Notes under the pieces: model-generated | What the model was told of the DNA's origin: nothing | Seen by the model: only the letters and a program-made list of their open reading frames with translations | Databases searched by the model: none | Program-made: the position numbers and the translations under genes | Source of the DNA: Synechococcales cyanobacterium M55_K2018_004 | GTDB lineage: Bacteria > Cyanobacteriota > Cyanobacteriia > Elainellales > Elainellaceae | DNA length: 48,099 bases | Reading direction: 5' to 3' | NCBI GenBank assembly: GCA_015295905.1 | Contig: DVEB01000283.1 | Span: 1 to 48,099, forward strand | Part shown: positions 1 through 8,700 of the stretch, one piece after another | How the letters are laid out: every line of letters begins with the position of its first letter | How positions within the stretch are numbered: position 1 is the stretch's first letter

Positions 1-3000
1 TCTTCCAGGGTGAGGTCTTCACGCGGCGGGGGTGAGGGTATGTCTAGCATCTCCTCAATCTCACTGAAGGGATCAAGGGGTTGGGCTGCGGTCGTCGTGG
101 GTAGCCCCATAACGGCCTGGTATTCCTCCAGCGTCAGATCTTCGCGGGGGGGGGCAGGCAGGTCACCGTGGCTAGCCATGGGAGGAGTCACTGGTAGATC
201 ACCAGTAAAGGTGGGTGGTGAGGGCGGTAGCACTTCCGTAGCAGCGGGGGCATCGCCCAGCAGAGCAGCCAGAAAGTCAGGCGACAGGGCGGCTTCAACC
301 CCGGCAGAGACGGGTGGATCAGAGAAGCGAGCAGCCTCAGGAGTCGGTTCGGTTGGAGCAACTGGCTGAGCTGACGTGGATTGGTCTACCGCAGGGGAAT
401 GGGGTGCGATCGCTGAGGGAGCCTCCAGCAGCCGGATCAGATCTTCATCCTGGGTGGATGACGACACCGGGAAGGGCGGAATTCCAGGTGTTGCTGGGGG
501 GGCAGGCACTGCTTCTGGAGCCACCTCCGGCGGTAGAAACGCGGCCCAGTCGTTCAGGACAGTTGCCTCGTCTGTCTGCACTGGCTCAGTCTCGTTTTGG
601 CGCATTCCCGCTGGGCCGGTGGGTGGTGTGCTGAAGTCGTCACCAGCAGAGCCTAGAGGTGGCGTTGTCTCAGTGGAAACATCTTCAACCGCTCTGCTAC
701 TCCACGGTTGCTCTGCGAACATGCCGCTTTCAAACCGGGTCAGATCGTATTCCAGTTGTGCCAGCGTATCTTTCCCCATCTCCACGGCAATCTTTGACTC
801 CGCTGGTAGGGTATCACTCGCCAGCAGGTCTTCGTCTGGCGAAGCGGGTTCAAACAAGTCTTCAGCGGTGATGGCATCGGCAGACTCTAAGGTCAGTTCG
901 CTTAGTTCTGTCGGGTTTAACTCCGCTGGATTGCTGCTGACTAGGGCAGACAGGTCGTGCAAAGAGGAAATCACGTCCTCTGGTGGCACGTCTGGCTGGG
1001 GAGGAGTAGCTGTCAGGTCTTCTAGGCGTGTTTGATTGGGGATTGCCGCTTCCCCGGAGAACAGCGTCTCGAATTCTAGTCCATCTACAGGAGCAGATTC
1101 GGTCGGTGTAGGCGGTTCCTCAAAGAAGAACTGATCTAGGGTCAGGTCTGCTGCTGTGGCAGCAGCGGCAGCGATCGCCTCTTTCCCACCCTCTTCCTCG
1201 GCCAACTCAGGGCTGTGCTGTGGCTCTGCCGCTGCGCTGGTAGAACCATCGGCCAAGCCACCAAAAAGCTGCTCCTCCAGTGTCTGTCCTTCCAGACCTG
1301 CCGTGTCAATCGGCAAAGCCTCGACGAGAGCGGCCTCATCGGCAGGAGATGGGGTAACAGCAGCAGGTGGCTCCACGACAATGGCCTCTTCCCCAAACAA
1401 ACTCTCGTAGAACTGATCCAGTTCCCCAAATTGTTCTGCTGGGGCAGCGCCGGGTTGGGTTTCTGATTCTGTCAAGGCAGCAGTAGTCGGAACTTCAGCC
1501 GACACTTCCTCTACGCCCAACTGGTGGAGCAGGTCCACTGCCGCATCTAGGTCTACGGGGTCAGGATTGGTAGACAGTGTGTTCCCGCTTAGCTCCTCTT
1601 GCAGTTCAGTTAATTCTTCCCATTCCTCGTCGATTTGCAAAAACGTAAGATCTTCCTCATCGAGTTGGAACTGGGTGATTTCTTCTGGTTCGTCAGTTTG
1701 CAGGAAGGTAAGGTCATCATCGTCTAGGAAGTTTTGGGGTGGGGCGGCTTCCTCTAAGTCCAGTTCCGCTAGTTCCAGGTTCAACAGATCCAAGTCATTC
1801 ATATCAGCCTGGGTCGGCAGAATAACTGGTAAATCAGCAGGATTGGGATCTGGTTGTAATGTTCGCCCGGGCTGGCGATCGCGCAACGCATCGCTGCGGA
1901 GTTCGTCCAATAACTGGTCAATCTGACTGTCCAACTGACTGTCCAACTGACTATCTAACTGACTGTCCGACTGATTGTCCGAACGATGGACATTGCCCTC
2001 GACTGCGGGCGAGTCTGGTGGGGGCGAAGCGAGGCGAGTCAGGGGGGGATTAGCACTGGGGGCGATCGCCTGCGGCGGTGAAGCTTCTGGCAGCGGGGGA
2101 TGTGCAGCTTCCCAATTGGTGGTCTCAACGGAGGATTGCAGATACGAGGAAGCCTCTCGCCCCAACTGTTGGGCCAGCCGATTAATCAACGCTGAGAACA
2201 TCGCCTCACCCTGTTGCCCCAGGGCGTGCATCTGGTTCAGGCCATTGTTGAGCGATTCTTGGTAACTCTGGATGTTGCTTTGGAGAGACTCGAAGAAGAC
2301 CTTAAGAGTCGAGTCGAGCTTGAGCGCAAGCTGGTCAGACTGCACCTGCAACGCTTGCATCTGGGCCAGTCGTTCGGCAGGGCTGAGGGGGGGCAAAGAA
2401 GCTTCCGACAACCACCGAGAAGAACTAGCGGGCAAGGGTCCCACAGACGCATCGGTGCTGGCCAGCAACGCAGTGTTAGCAGCAATCTGGGCAACCTGGG
2501 CAGACAGGGTTTCCTGCATTCGAGCCATCAACGCCTGCAAAAACTCGTTGACTTGCTGTTGGTTGACTGACCCCAGAGAACCAGCGACTTGCCGTCGCTG
2601 CGCCTCCAGTTGTTGAATGTCCTGCAACAAGGTTTCCCGTTGTTGCCGCATGATTTCCAGTTCTTGACGCATTGGCTGCATCAAGTGGGTGCGCAGGTAG
2701 TTCATCTCCTGCAAAACCGCCTGGAGTACCTGCTGGGCCGATTCCCCAGCGTAGGGCAAACCGTTGCCAGCAGAAGGCCCATATCCTCCTTGTAGGGCTG
2801 GAGCTACATATTCAGAAGTCTGACTGCTACTCGGGGCTGCCATCTGTTGCTGGAGGGCAACCAAATAGTCGCGGGTCTGTTCTAGAATGCGCCGCTGTTG
2901 ATCCACTTCGCCTGACATCACCCAGGGCAAGCGAGGGCTGGCCTTGCCTAGAACACTATTGATTTCTTCTATCAGCGCTTGCAGTTGGGTGGGGTGGAGA

Positions 3001-3005
3001 GTCAC
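1..3005 (-). CDS. Large coiled-coil protein with acidic repetitive tail (partial, GTG start)
   Basis: I do not recognise a named family. The minus strand is open for 1001 codons from a GTG at 3005 to the window edge, with no in-frame stop; the C-terminus lies outside. An upstream in-frame stop (3050-3048) and an AGGA about 8 nt before the GTG support this start. Residues 1-60 (MTLHPTQLQALIEEINS...) and roughly 88-175 and 208-290 are Gln/Leu/Glu-rich and look like coiled coil. About residue 300 onward is Pro/Asp/Glu-rich and probably disordered, with a DSQL tandem near 346-362 and repeated acidic motifs of the type DLTF-L-Q or EDLTLEE. No signal peptide or membrane helix is visible. It reads away from a SpoIID gene and lies 2.8 kb beyond the end of the eCIS minus arm, so a link to the injection system is possible but unproven. 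Plus-strand open frames here are shadows of its biased composition. Confidence 0.85.
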   Translation of the reverse strand, partial: MTLHPTQLQALIEEINSVLGKASPRLPWVMSGEVDQQRRILEQTRDYLVALQQQMAAPSSSQTSEYVAPALQGGYGPSAGNGLPYAGESAQQVLQAVLQEMNYLRTHLMQPMRQELEIMRQQRETLLQDIQQLEAQRRQVAGSLGSVNQQQVNEFLQALMARMQETLSAQVAQIAANTALLASTDASVGPLPASSSRWLSEASLPPLSPAERLAQMQALQVQSDQLALKLDSTLKVFFESLQSNIQSYQESLNNGLNQMHALGQQGEAMFSALINRLAQQLGREASSYLQSSVETTNWEAAHPPLPEASPPQAIAPSANPPLTRLASPPPDSPAVEGNVHRSDNQSDSQLDSQLDSQLDSQIDQLLDELRSDALRDRQPGRTLQPDPNPADLPVILPTQADMNDLDLLNLELAELDLEEAAPPQNFLDDDDLTFLQTDEPEEITQFQLDEEDLTFLQIDEEWEELTELQEELSGNTLSTNPDPVDLDAAVDLLHQLGVEEVSAEVPTTAALTESETQPGAAPAEQFGELDQFYESLFGEEAIVVEPPAAVTPSPADEAALVEALPIDTAGLEGQTLEEQLFGGLADGSTSAAAEPQHSPELAEEEGGKEAIAAAAATAADLTLDQFFFEEPPTPTESAPVDGLEFETLFSGEAAIPNQTRLEDLTATPPQPDVPPEDVISSLHDLSALVSSNPAELNPTELSELTLESADAITAEDLFEPASPDEDLLASDTLPAESKIAVEMGKDTLAQLEYDLTRFESGMFAEQPWSSRAVEDVSTETTPPLGSAGDDFSTPPTGPAGMRQNETEPVQTDEATVLNDWAAFLPPEVAPEAVPAPPATPGIPPFPVSSSTQDEDLIRLLEAPSAIAPHSPAVDQSTSAQPVAPTEPTPEAARFSDPPVSAGVEAALSPDFLAALLGDAPAATEVLPPSPPTFTGDLPVTPPMASHGDLPAPPREDLTLEEYQAVMGLPTTTAAQPLDPFSEIEEMLDIPSPPPREDLTLE
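1920..1982 (-). repeat. 12-bp tandem repeat encoding DSQL units
   Basis: About five copies of a 12-bp unit (plus strand ctgtccaactga and variants) lie inside the acidic protein gene. The length keeps frame and encodes DSQL or DSQI tetrapeptides. It marks the junction between the coiled-coil/Pro-rich part and the acidic tail. Copy number could vary by slippage without a frameshift. Confidence 0.8.
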
Positions 3006-3276
3006 GGTCGCAGTCCTGACGAAAACAGTGCAGAGGAGGAAAATAGGCTAGCAGAGATGCACGTCTGCTTGTATTGCCTAAATCTTAGTTTAGTTTTTCC
3101 CAAAGATAGGGCATTTTCTTACGCTGTTCTGATAGCAATTCTTATAATTGTTGCATTTGATTTTTGATTGTTGTATTTAGGGGCGACCCTACCTACCAAC
3201 AACGACCGCCGCTCTATACGCCGCCCGCTGTGCTGAGAATGGTGCTAGGAAATTCAGCGATTCTCATGTTGGTCTT

Positions 3277-3364
3277 CTAGTGTGGTTTTAGTCCGCCTGT
3301 GACGGGCTAAAACCACACTAGAGATTGGAGGGTTGCCCCCTGCAAGTGTGACCCTCCAATCTCT
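3277..3364. repeat. Two adjacent hairpins, palindromic family A
   Basis: The first hairpin (3277-3321) pairs CTAGTGTGGTTTTAG with its complement around a short loop, with one mismatch in 18. The second (3320-3333 with 3351-3364) has perfect 14-bp arms, AGAGATTGGAGGGT. The lead-in ATTCTCATGTTGGTCTTCT at 3260 resembles ATTCTCACGTTGGACTTCT near 28410, so these belong to one dispersed family. Confidence 0.75.
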
Positions 3365-3374
3365 AGCTTTTACG

Positions 3375-3486
3375 CTGATACGGAATCCGGCTGTAAAGTG
3401 GCAGTTTGTTGTGGGGTAAAACGTGTGCGTAGTGCACGTTTTACCCCACAACAAATCGACTCAATAACCGACGGAGTCGGTATGAG
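3375..3486. repeat. Palindromic repeat family B, complete copy
   Basis: The core is a perfect 21-bp inverted repeat (3405-3425 with 3435-3455) around a 9-nt loop, with arm core TTGTGGGGTAAAACG. It is flanked by two different ends: GATACGGAATCCGG on the left and CCGACGGAGTCGGTATGAG on the right. One or both ends recur at 29979, 32672, 39350 and 48035, so this copy shows the full element. Confidence 0.85.
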
Positions 3487-3608
3487 AAGGGCTGAAGGGA
3501 CTAGCCTAGGTTGTCGATCGCTCGGAAAGGCGGCATAATGCTGGGCAGATTGTTTTGCTTTAGCTCCCGCTTCACACTTCTTAAGGACGAAAGTTAAGGA
3601 CAAGAGCC

Positions 3609-5492
3609 GTGAAATACTTAAGCGCCAATGGGAAGGTGAGCAGTTCCCCCTTCACCCCTTCTAGACCATCTGCCCTCGGGTCTGCTGCTGTCTCAAAGCT
3701 GGCAATTGCCGCACTTTCAGTCGGTGGCGTTACATTATGTAATGTTCTACCTACTCCAGCGCAAGTGGTCACCCCAAATCCCGTCATTAAGGTTGGGGTG
3801 GTGCAGCGGTTCGGCTCGGAACCCACCCAAACCCTAACGTTAACTCCTGCAACGGGCGATCGCCTCACCCTGCGGTTTAAGACCAACGATCAACCCCAGA
3901 CACTAACAACCACGGCCCCCGTTCAGATCGATATTGTTCAGCAACCCCTACCGGAGCCACAGGTTGTGGAGCGGGTGGTATTGAGTACTCACCGCAGCTT
4001 TGAGAGTGCGGAAGACAGCGCCAACCAGTGGCGATCGCGCGGGATTGAAGTGGAAATTGCTCAGCCCCGCCAGTGGCAGGTGTGGGCCAAGCGCGACACC
4101 TACTCTACCCCCCTGTTGCGTCGCTTGCTGATGAAGAATCTAGAATCCCAGGGAGCACGCACTGCGTTTATTGACAGTCAGACCCAGCAGGAAATTCCCC
4201 GGGCTTCCTTTGTGGTCAATGGGTTTCGTTACACCCGCGATGAGGTGGATATTCTCAGTGGCAATAACCGGGTGACGGTGCTGCGGGGAGACTCGGCAGA
4301 TCCGAGGGTCGCCGAAAAACCTGAAAGTCGCCGCATCTACGCCGGGACGCTGCGCCTGCAACCCAATGCCTACGGCACCTATACCCTGGTCAATACGGTG
4401 CCGATCGAGACCTATCTGCGCGGTGTGGTGCCCCACGAAATTGGGCTACAGGCACCAGACACCACAATTCAGGCGCAGGCCATCCTGGCACGGACCTACG
4501 CCCTGCGTAATTTGCGCCGGTTTGCCATCGATAACTACCAGTTGTGTGCCGATACCCAGTGTCAGGTCTACTGGGGGTTGGGCGGTGCCGACGAAAAGAG
4601 CGATCGCGCCATCTATGCCACCCGTGGACTGGTGCTGACCTACCGCAACGAACTGGTGGATGCCCTCTATTCTTCCACCACAGGCGGTATCACAGCCCCC
4701 TTTTCGGATGTGTGGAATGGCCCCGACCGCCCCTACCTGCAAGCCGTGATCGATTCGGTGCAGAACGCTTGGGATTTGGTCAACCGTCCGTTGTCGGTAG
4801 AGGCAAACCTGCGGGCCTTCATTAACCTGCGGCAGGGCTTTAATGAGGTGGGATGGGACACCTTCCGCTGGCGGATTGAAAGCTCTGTGGCCGAAGTGAC
4901 CGCAGACCTGCGCCGATTTTTGCAGAGTAAGCAGCACCCCTTGGCAAACTTTACTCAGGTGCAGGGGTTGCGCGTGACGCAGCGATCGCCCGCAGGTCGT
5001 GTTCAAAAGGTTGAAGTGCAGACCGATCGGGGCGTTGTCACTCTGGAAAAGGACGAAATTCTACGGGCACTTTCGGCTCCCAATAGCTTGTTGTTCTACG
5101 TTGACCCCCTCTTTAAAACGGCAGAGGCTGCGGGGGACAGTCCAGACGGAATCGCTCAACCTGAAACAGTGGCGATCGCCCCTGACATGACTGGTTCTGA
5201 GGGCAGTTCTGACGCAGCGCCAGACCTCAAGTCAGGCATGACTCTCGCCGCCGATGGCGGCAGCCCTGCTGCGGCCCCCTTACGCGGATTTGTCTTCACG
5301 GGTGGAGGGCTAGGTCATGCCGTGGGAATGAGCCAAACGGGGGCATACAACCTGGGACGGCTCAACTGGAGTGCCAGCCGCATCCTGAGCTTCTACTATC
5401 CTGGCACCCGCGTGGAAATGCTGAACCCCTCGATTGTGTTTTGGCGCGACCCGGCAGAATCGATCCAAGTGTCGCAGGTGGAAGCTCGCTAG
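3609..5492 (+). CDS. Exported SpoIID/LytB-domain protein
   Basis: A 627-aa protein of the SpoIID/LytB family, whose studied members cut or help cut peptidoglycan (SpoIID is a lytic transglycosylase on denuded glycan). The N-terminus has a hydrophobic stretch (about 25-48, KLAIAALSVGGVTLCNVL) followed by APAQ-like sites, so export is likely. The SpoIID domain spans about residue 245 (TLRLQPNAYGTYTLVNTV, then PIETYLRGVVPHEIG) to the end. It includes AQAILARTYAL and the late motif GGGLGHAVGMSQTGA (about 566), then FYYPGTRVE. Length is usual for cyanobacterial members, which have a long N-terminal extension. The ATG at 3609 precedes the signal-like segment directly. It stands alone, convergent with the eCIS fibre gene. 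A role in letting the particle through the wall is speculation from position only. Confidence 0.92.
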   Translation: MKYLSANGKVSSSPFTPSRPSALGSAAVSKLAIAALSVGGVTLCNVLPTPAQVVTPNPVIKVGVVQRFGSEPTQTLTLTPATGDRLTLRFKTNDQPQTLTTTAPVQIDIVQQPLPEPQVVERVVLSTHRSFESAEDSANQWRSRGIEVEIAQPRQWQVWAKRDTYSTPLLRRLLMKNLESQGARTAFIDSQTQQEIPRASFVVNGFRYTRDEVDILSGNNRVTVLRGDSADPRVAEKPESRRIYAGTLRLQPNAYGTYTLVNTVPIETYLRGVVPHEIGLQAPDTTIQAQAILARTYALRNLRRFAIDNYQLCADTQCQVYWGLGGADEKSDRAIYATRGLVLTYRNELVDALYSSTTGGITAPFSDVWNGPDRPYLQAVIDSVQNAWDLVNRPLSVEANLRAFINLRQGFNEVGWDTFRWRIESSVAEVTADLRRFLQSKQHPLANFTQVQGLRVTQRSPAGRVQKVEVQTDRGVVTLEKDEILRALSAPNSLLFYVDPLFKTAEAAGDSPDGIAQPETVAIAPDMTGSEGSSDAAPDLKSGMTLAADGGSPAAAPLRGFVFTGGGLGHAVGMSQTGAYNLGRLNWSASRILSFYYPGTRVEMLNPSIVFWRDPAESIQVSQVEAR

Positions 5493-5513
5493 TGGAAGCT
5501 TGCTAACGGAAGA

Positions 5514-5615
5514 TATGGCGCTACACGCTTGTGATGTCAAGCGCATTTGGTGGGAAAACCCGTGCTGCGGGGGTTTCCACAAAAACTTGTTACACCATGA
5601 GCGCGTAGCGCCATA
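5514..5615. repeat. Palindromic element (family E) after the SpoIID gene
   Basis: Outer arms TATGGCGCTACACGCTTG (5514) and GAGCGCGTAGCGCCATA (ending 5615) pair with about two mismatches. An imperfect inner hairpin around 5550-5580 pairs GGGAAAACCC with GGGTTTCC. It lies 22 bp after the SpoIID stop and could help end transcription, though no U-tract follows. Confidence 0.65.
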
Positions 5616-5637
5616 AATAACGTCAGTTCTGGTTAAA

Positions 5638-5720
5638 AGAGTTTTGGGGCACCGCGCCCGGCGCGGTGCCCCAAAACTCTTGCTTTTCCGTGCGCATCGC
5701 GCACGGAAAAGCAAGAGTTT
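5638..5720. terminator. Twin perfect hairpins (family C) between convergent genes
   Basis: Hairpin one has perfect 20-bp arms (5638-5657, 5661-5680; AGAGTTTTGGGGCACCGCGC) with a 3-nt loop. Hairpin two has perfect 22-bp arms (5674-5695, 5699-5720) with a 3-nt loop. They share the bases at 5674-5680, so both cannot form fully at once. The site lies between the 3' ends of the SpoIID gene and the fibre gene and may end transcription in both directions. Related copies at 36369 and 47911 show that it is a dispersed repeat. Confidence 0.7.
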
Positions 5721-5754
5721 CAGCTTATCCCGAATGCACGTTCAATAGGAACTA

Positions 5755-8700
5755 TTAGCGAGCATTGATGTGCTCAAACAGAGTGGCGATCGCCGCCTGT
5801 TGTTGTTTCACAATCCGATTGAGCAAGATGATTGCTTCCCGCTGGTCTTTCACCGTGCGAGTCAGGACAGCCACCACATCCAGGATGCGGATTGCCTGCC
5901 CATCGGTGGAGGTGACTAGGGTGGGGCTGTCTTCGGCAATGAACCCGGCGTGGAGAGCCGTGTCCTTCGTCGTGGTGTAGTTAAACGTGACGGGGTTGAG
6001 CGATCGCAGCAAGTCGGTCGCTGCTTGACTGGAGAGGGCAACAATATTTTGCTTTTGCGTGCGGCTTGAAACCTGTTCGATCTCTGTGCCAGCTACCTTC
6101 TGGGCAAACAGCTTACCTGTGACTAGCCCATCCCCACTCACCACCAGTTTTGTTGCAGCAGCAGAGACTCCCGTCGGCAGGGTGACATTGAGCGGAGCCT
6201 GATCAGCCAGAGACCCGATCGCCACCTGTCCATCATTCCTCACGTAGAGCAGGCTCTTGCGGTTTTGATTGGTGATATTCAGGGCGCTATCTGTAGCATT
6301 GTTGGTGACTCCCCGCACTTCTAATTTCGCCAGCAATGGCTGACTGGTATCGGCGGAGGTATTGAATACCCCAATGCCCGTGTGCCCCTCCACCAACAGT
6401 CCATTGATCAGAGAATCGTTGCGGTTGAAGAAGTTGGCCCCTACCACTAGCTCACCCAAAACATTGACCCTGCTGTTACTTTTGCTGGCATCCTGGGGAG
6501 GAGCAATCGTCATCAGACGGGTATCCCCTTCTCGGATTGAAAGTCTGCGACCTGGCAAATCGATGATAAAAGGCGTAGGGTTGGCCGTAGTGGAATCTGT
6601 CAGCAAGGTCAGTTTTTCAGCCACTCCTGCCACTCGGCGTAAGGAAATCTGACTACTCCCAGTGATACTTGCCCCACCATTACCGACGGTCAGCCCATTG
6701 TTGCTGACGGTCAACCCGCCACTATTGACCGTCACCCCGCCATTGGCGACCGTCAGCCCTTCACTCTGGATGGTGACCCGTCTGGCGAAGGTGATGGCTT
6801 GGTTGAAGTGGGGTGGGTTGGTGGAAATGCGAAAGGCAGCCGTGGGTCTGCCAAAAGTGATGCCATCTCGAATGGTGATTTGATTAAAGTGAGTATCCGC
6901 TGCGTCTTGATCGATCTGGAAATTCCCAATCTTCAAGACGCCCCTCTTAATTTCAACATTGCCTTCCGTCAAAATGACGTTACCTTTGGCTATAGCAATG
7001 CCATCCGGATTCAGGGCAATAGTTTCAACTGCACCATTCATAACACTGAGTTTTCCACTGATCCGAACATCTTTGTCGAAGCTGTAGCCTGCGTTGGAGG
7101 TGAAATTGACAACACTATTATCTTGCGGCTGGATCTGGAAAAAGCCTGTATTAGTGGCGGTGCCTGAAGTCAAACGATACCCTGCGTTGGCGGTCAGCGT
7201 CACTGCGGCACTGTCCTGCGGTTGGATGCGGAAAAACCCTGTATTGTCGGTTGTACCTGACCGAAAGGTGTAGCCCGCATTGGCGGTCAAATTGACACCC
7301 CCACTGTCCTGCGGTTGGATGCGGAAAAAGCCGCTATTGGCAACGGTGCCTGATGTAAAGTTGTAACCTGCATTGGCCGTAAAGTTCACGGCATCGCTGT
7401 CTTGAGGTCGAATGCGCAGAAAACCTGTATTGGCGGCAGTGCCTGATGTAAAGTGATAGCCTGCGTTAGCGGTGAAATGAACAGCACCGCTGTCCTGCGG
7501 TTGGATGCGGAGAAAGCCTGTATTGGTGGCCGTGCCTGTTACGACAGTTAGGCTACGATCGAAACGATGACCAGCATTGGAGGTGAACTGCACTGGATTG
7601 CCGTCCTGCGGCTGAATTTGCAGAAACCCTCTACCCGTGCCCACGCCAGTAGCAACTCTGAGGACCCCTTTAACATCCAAATTGGCCTGGGGGGTGTCAA
7701 AGCCAATCCCGACTTTGCCGTCGGTCTGCACCTGTAACAGGCTGGTCCCCACCCCACTGCCCGCTTTGACGTGCAACACACTGGCGGCAGGCGTCGCTTC
7801 AGCACGGCACACCTCTAGTTTTGCTCCAGGTGCAGCGACCCCCATCCCCACGTTGCCCAAGTTGTTCACCACAAATTGCGGTTGGGTGGTTTGGGGGTCT
7901 TCTGTGTCGATGCGCACAATCGGATGCGGTTGGGCCGGACGGTAGGTGAAACTGGCGGCAATGATAGGATTGGCCAGGGTGGTGGTGAGGTTGAGCAGCG
8001 TATCAGTGGCGATCGCCTCCACCACCAGTTCTACCGACTTGCCAGTGCCATCCACAGTAGTCAGCCGATCGCCCGGAGAGAGCTGTTGTGCAAAGCGCGT
8101 CTCTACGCCAGTGAGCGTTTTTGACCCCGCCTCGCCAGATAGTGTCCCGCGTCCCTCCAGAACAGTCGCCCCCCGAATGTGCAGGCGGGCGGCTGGCTTG
8201 CTCACCCCAATGCCAACCGTCCCTGTAAAAATGCTCTCTCGCCCATCCAAGCAGTTGATCAGCGAAGGGAAGATACGGCGGCAGTCCCCCTCGTTACCCG
8301 GATCTGAAAACTGGGGGCTGGCCGCAGTGCCCGTGAGGACTGTCAGTGCCAGCCGACTATAGCCGTGTTGAATGCCCAGAGGGAGTTGACGCTGGGGGTT
8401 CCCCTCAACGTTCTTGATCCACTCAATGGCACCATTGGCGCGGGAAGGAATCAGCCAGTAATCTCCCGTTGCATAGCGCATGTTGGGACTAGTCTCAAAC
8501 TTAACCTGAATGTTGCGTTCTAGTTCAATCCAGCCATCGGGGTCAGACGACTTGAGCGGCAGCCCCTGAGAGTCGCTGGTCCAGTCCCAGGCCCGCAGTT
8601 TGGGGTGCTTGGCGGGAGCAAACTCGTCGAGGGCGATCGCCTCTCCAACACTCGATGCATTGTAGATCAGCTTGCCCCCGGGGCGGACATCAGTGAGGCG

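Larger units (their letters stand above)
3006..3608. other. Divergent intergenic region filled by palindromes
   Basis: This gap separates the acidic protein gene (minus) from the SpoIID gene (plus) and must hold both promoters. The first 240 bases are AT-rich with no clear gene. From 3259 to 3486 it is almost wholly palindromic (families A and B). No convincing small gene or tRNA is seen. Confidence 0.6.

Noticed and set aside
10-2962. Several plus-strand open frames, some over 200 codons
   Set aside because: They lie opposite the 1001-codon minus-strand frame, have Ser/Arg-rich compositions typical of shadows, and lack ribosome sites and family resemblance.
7070-7629. Regular repeats of about 93 bp as a CRISPR array
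   Set aside because: The units are directly contiguous, diverged and in frame within the fibre gene; there are no spacers and no cas genes.
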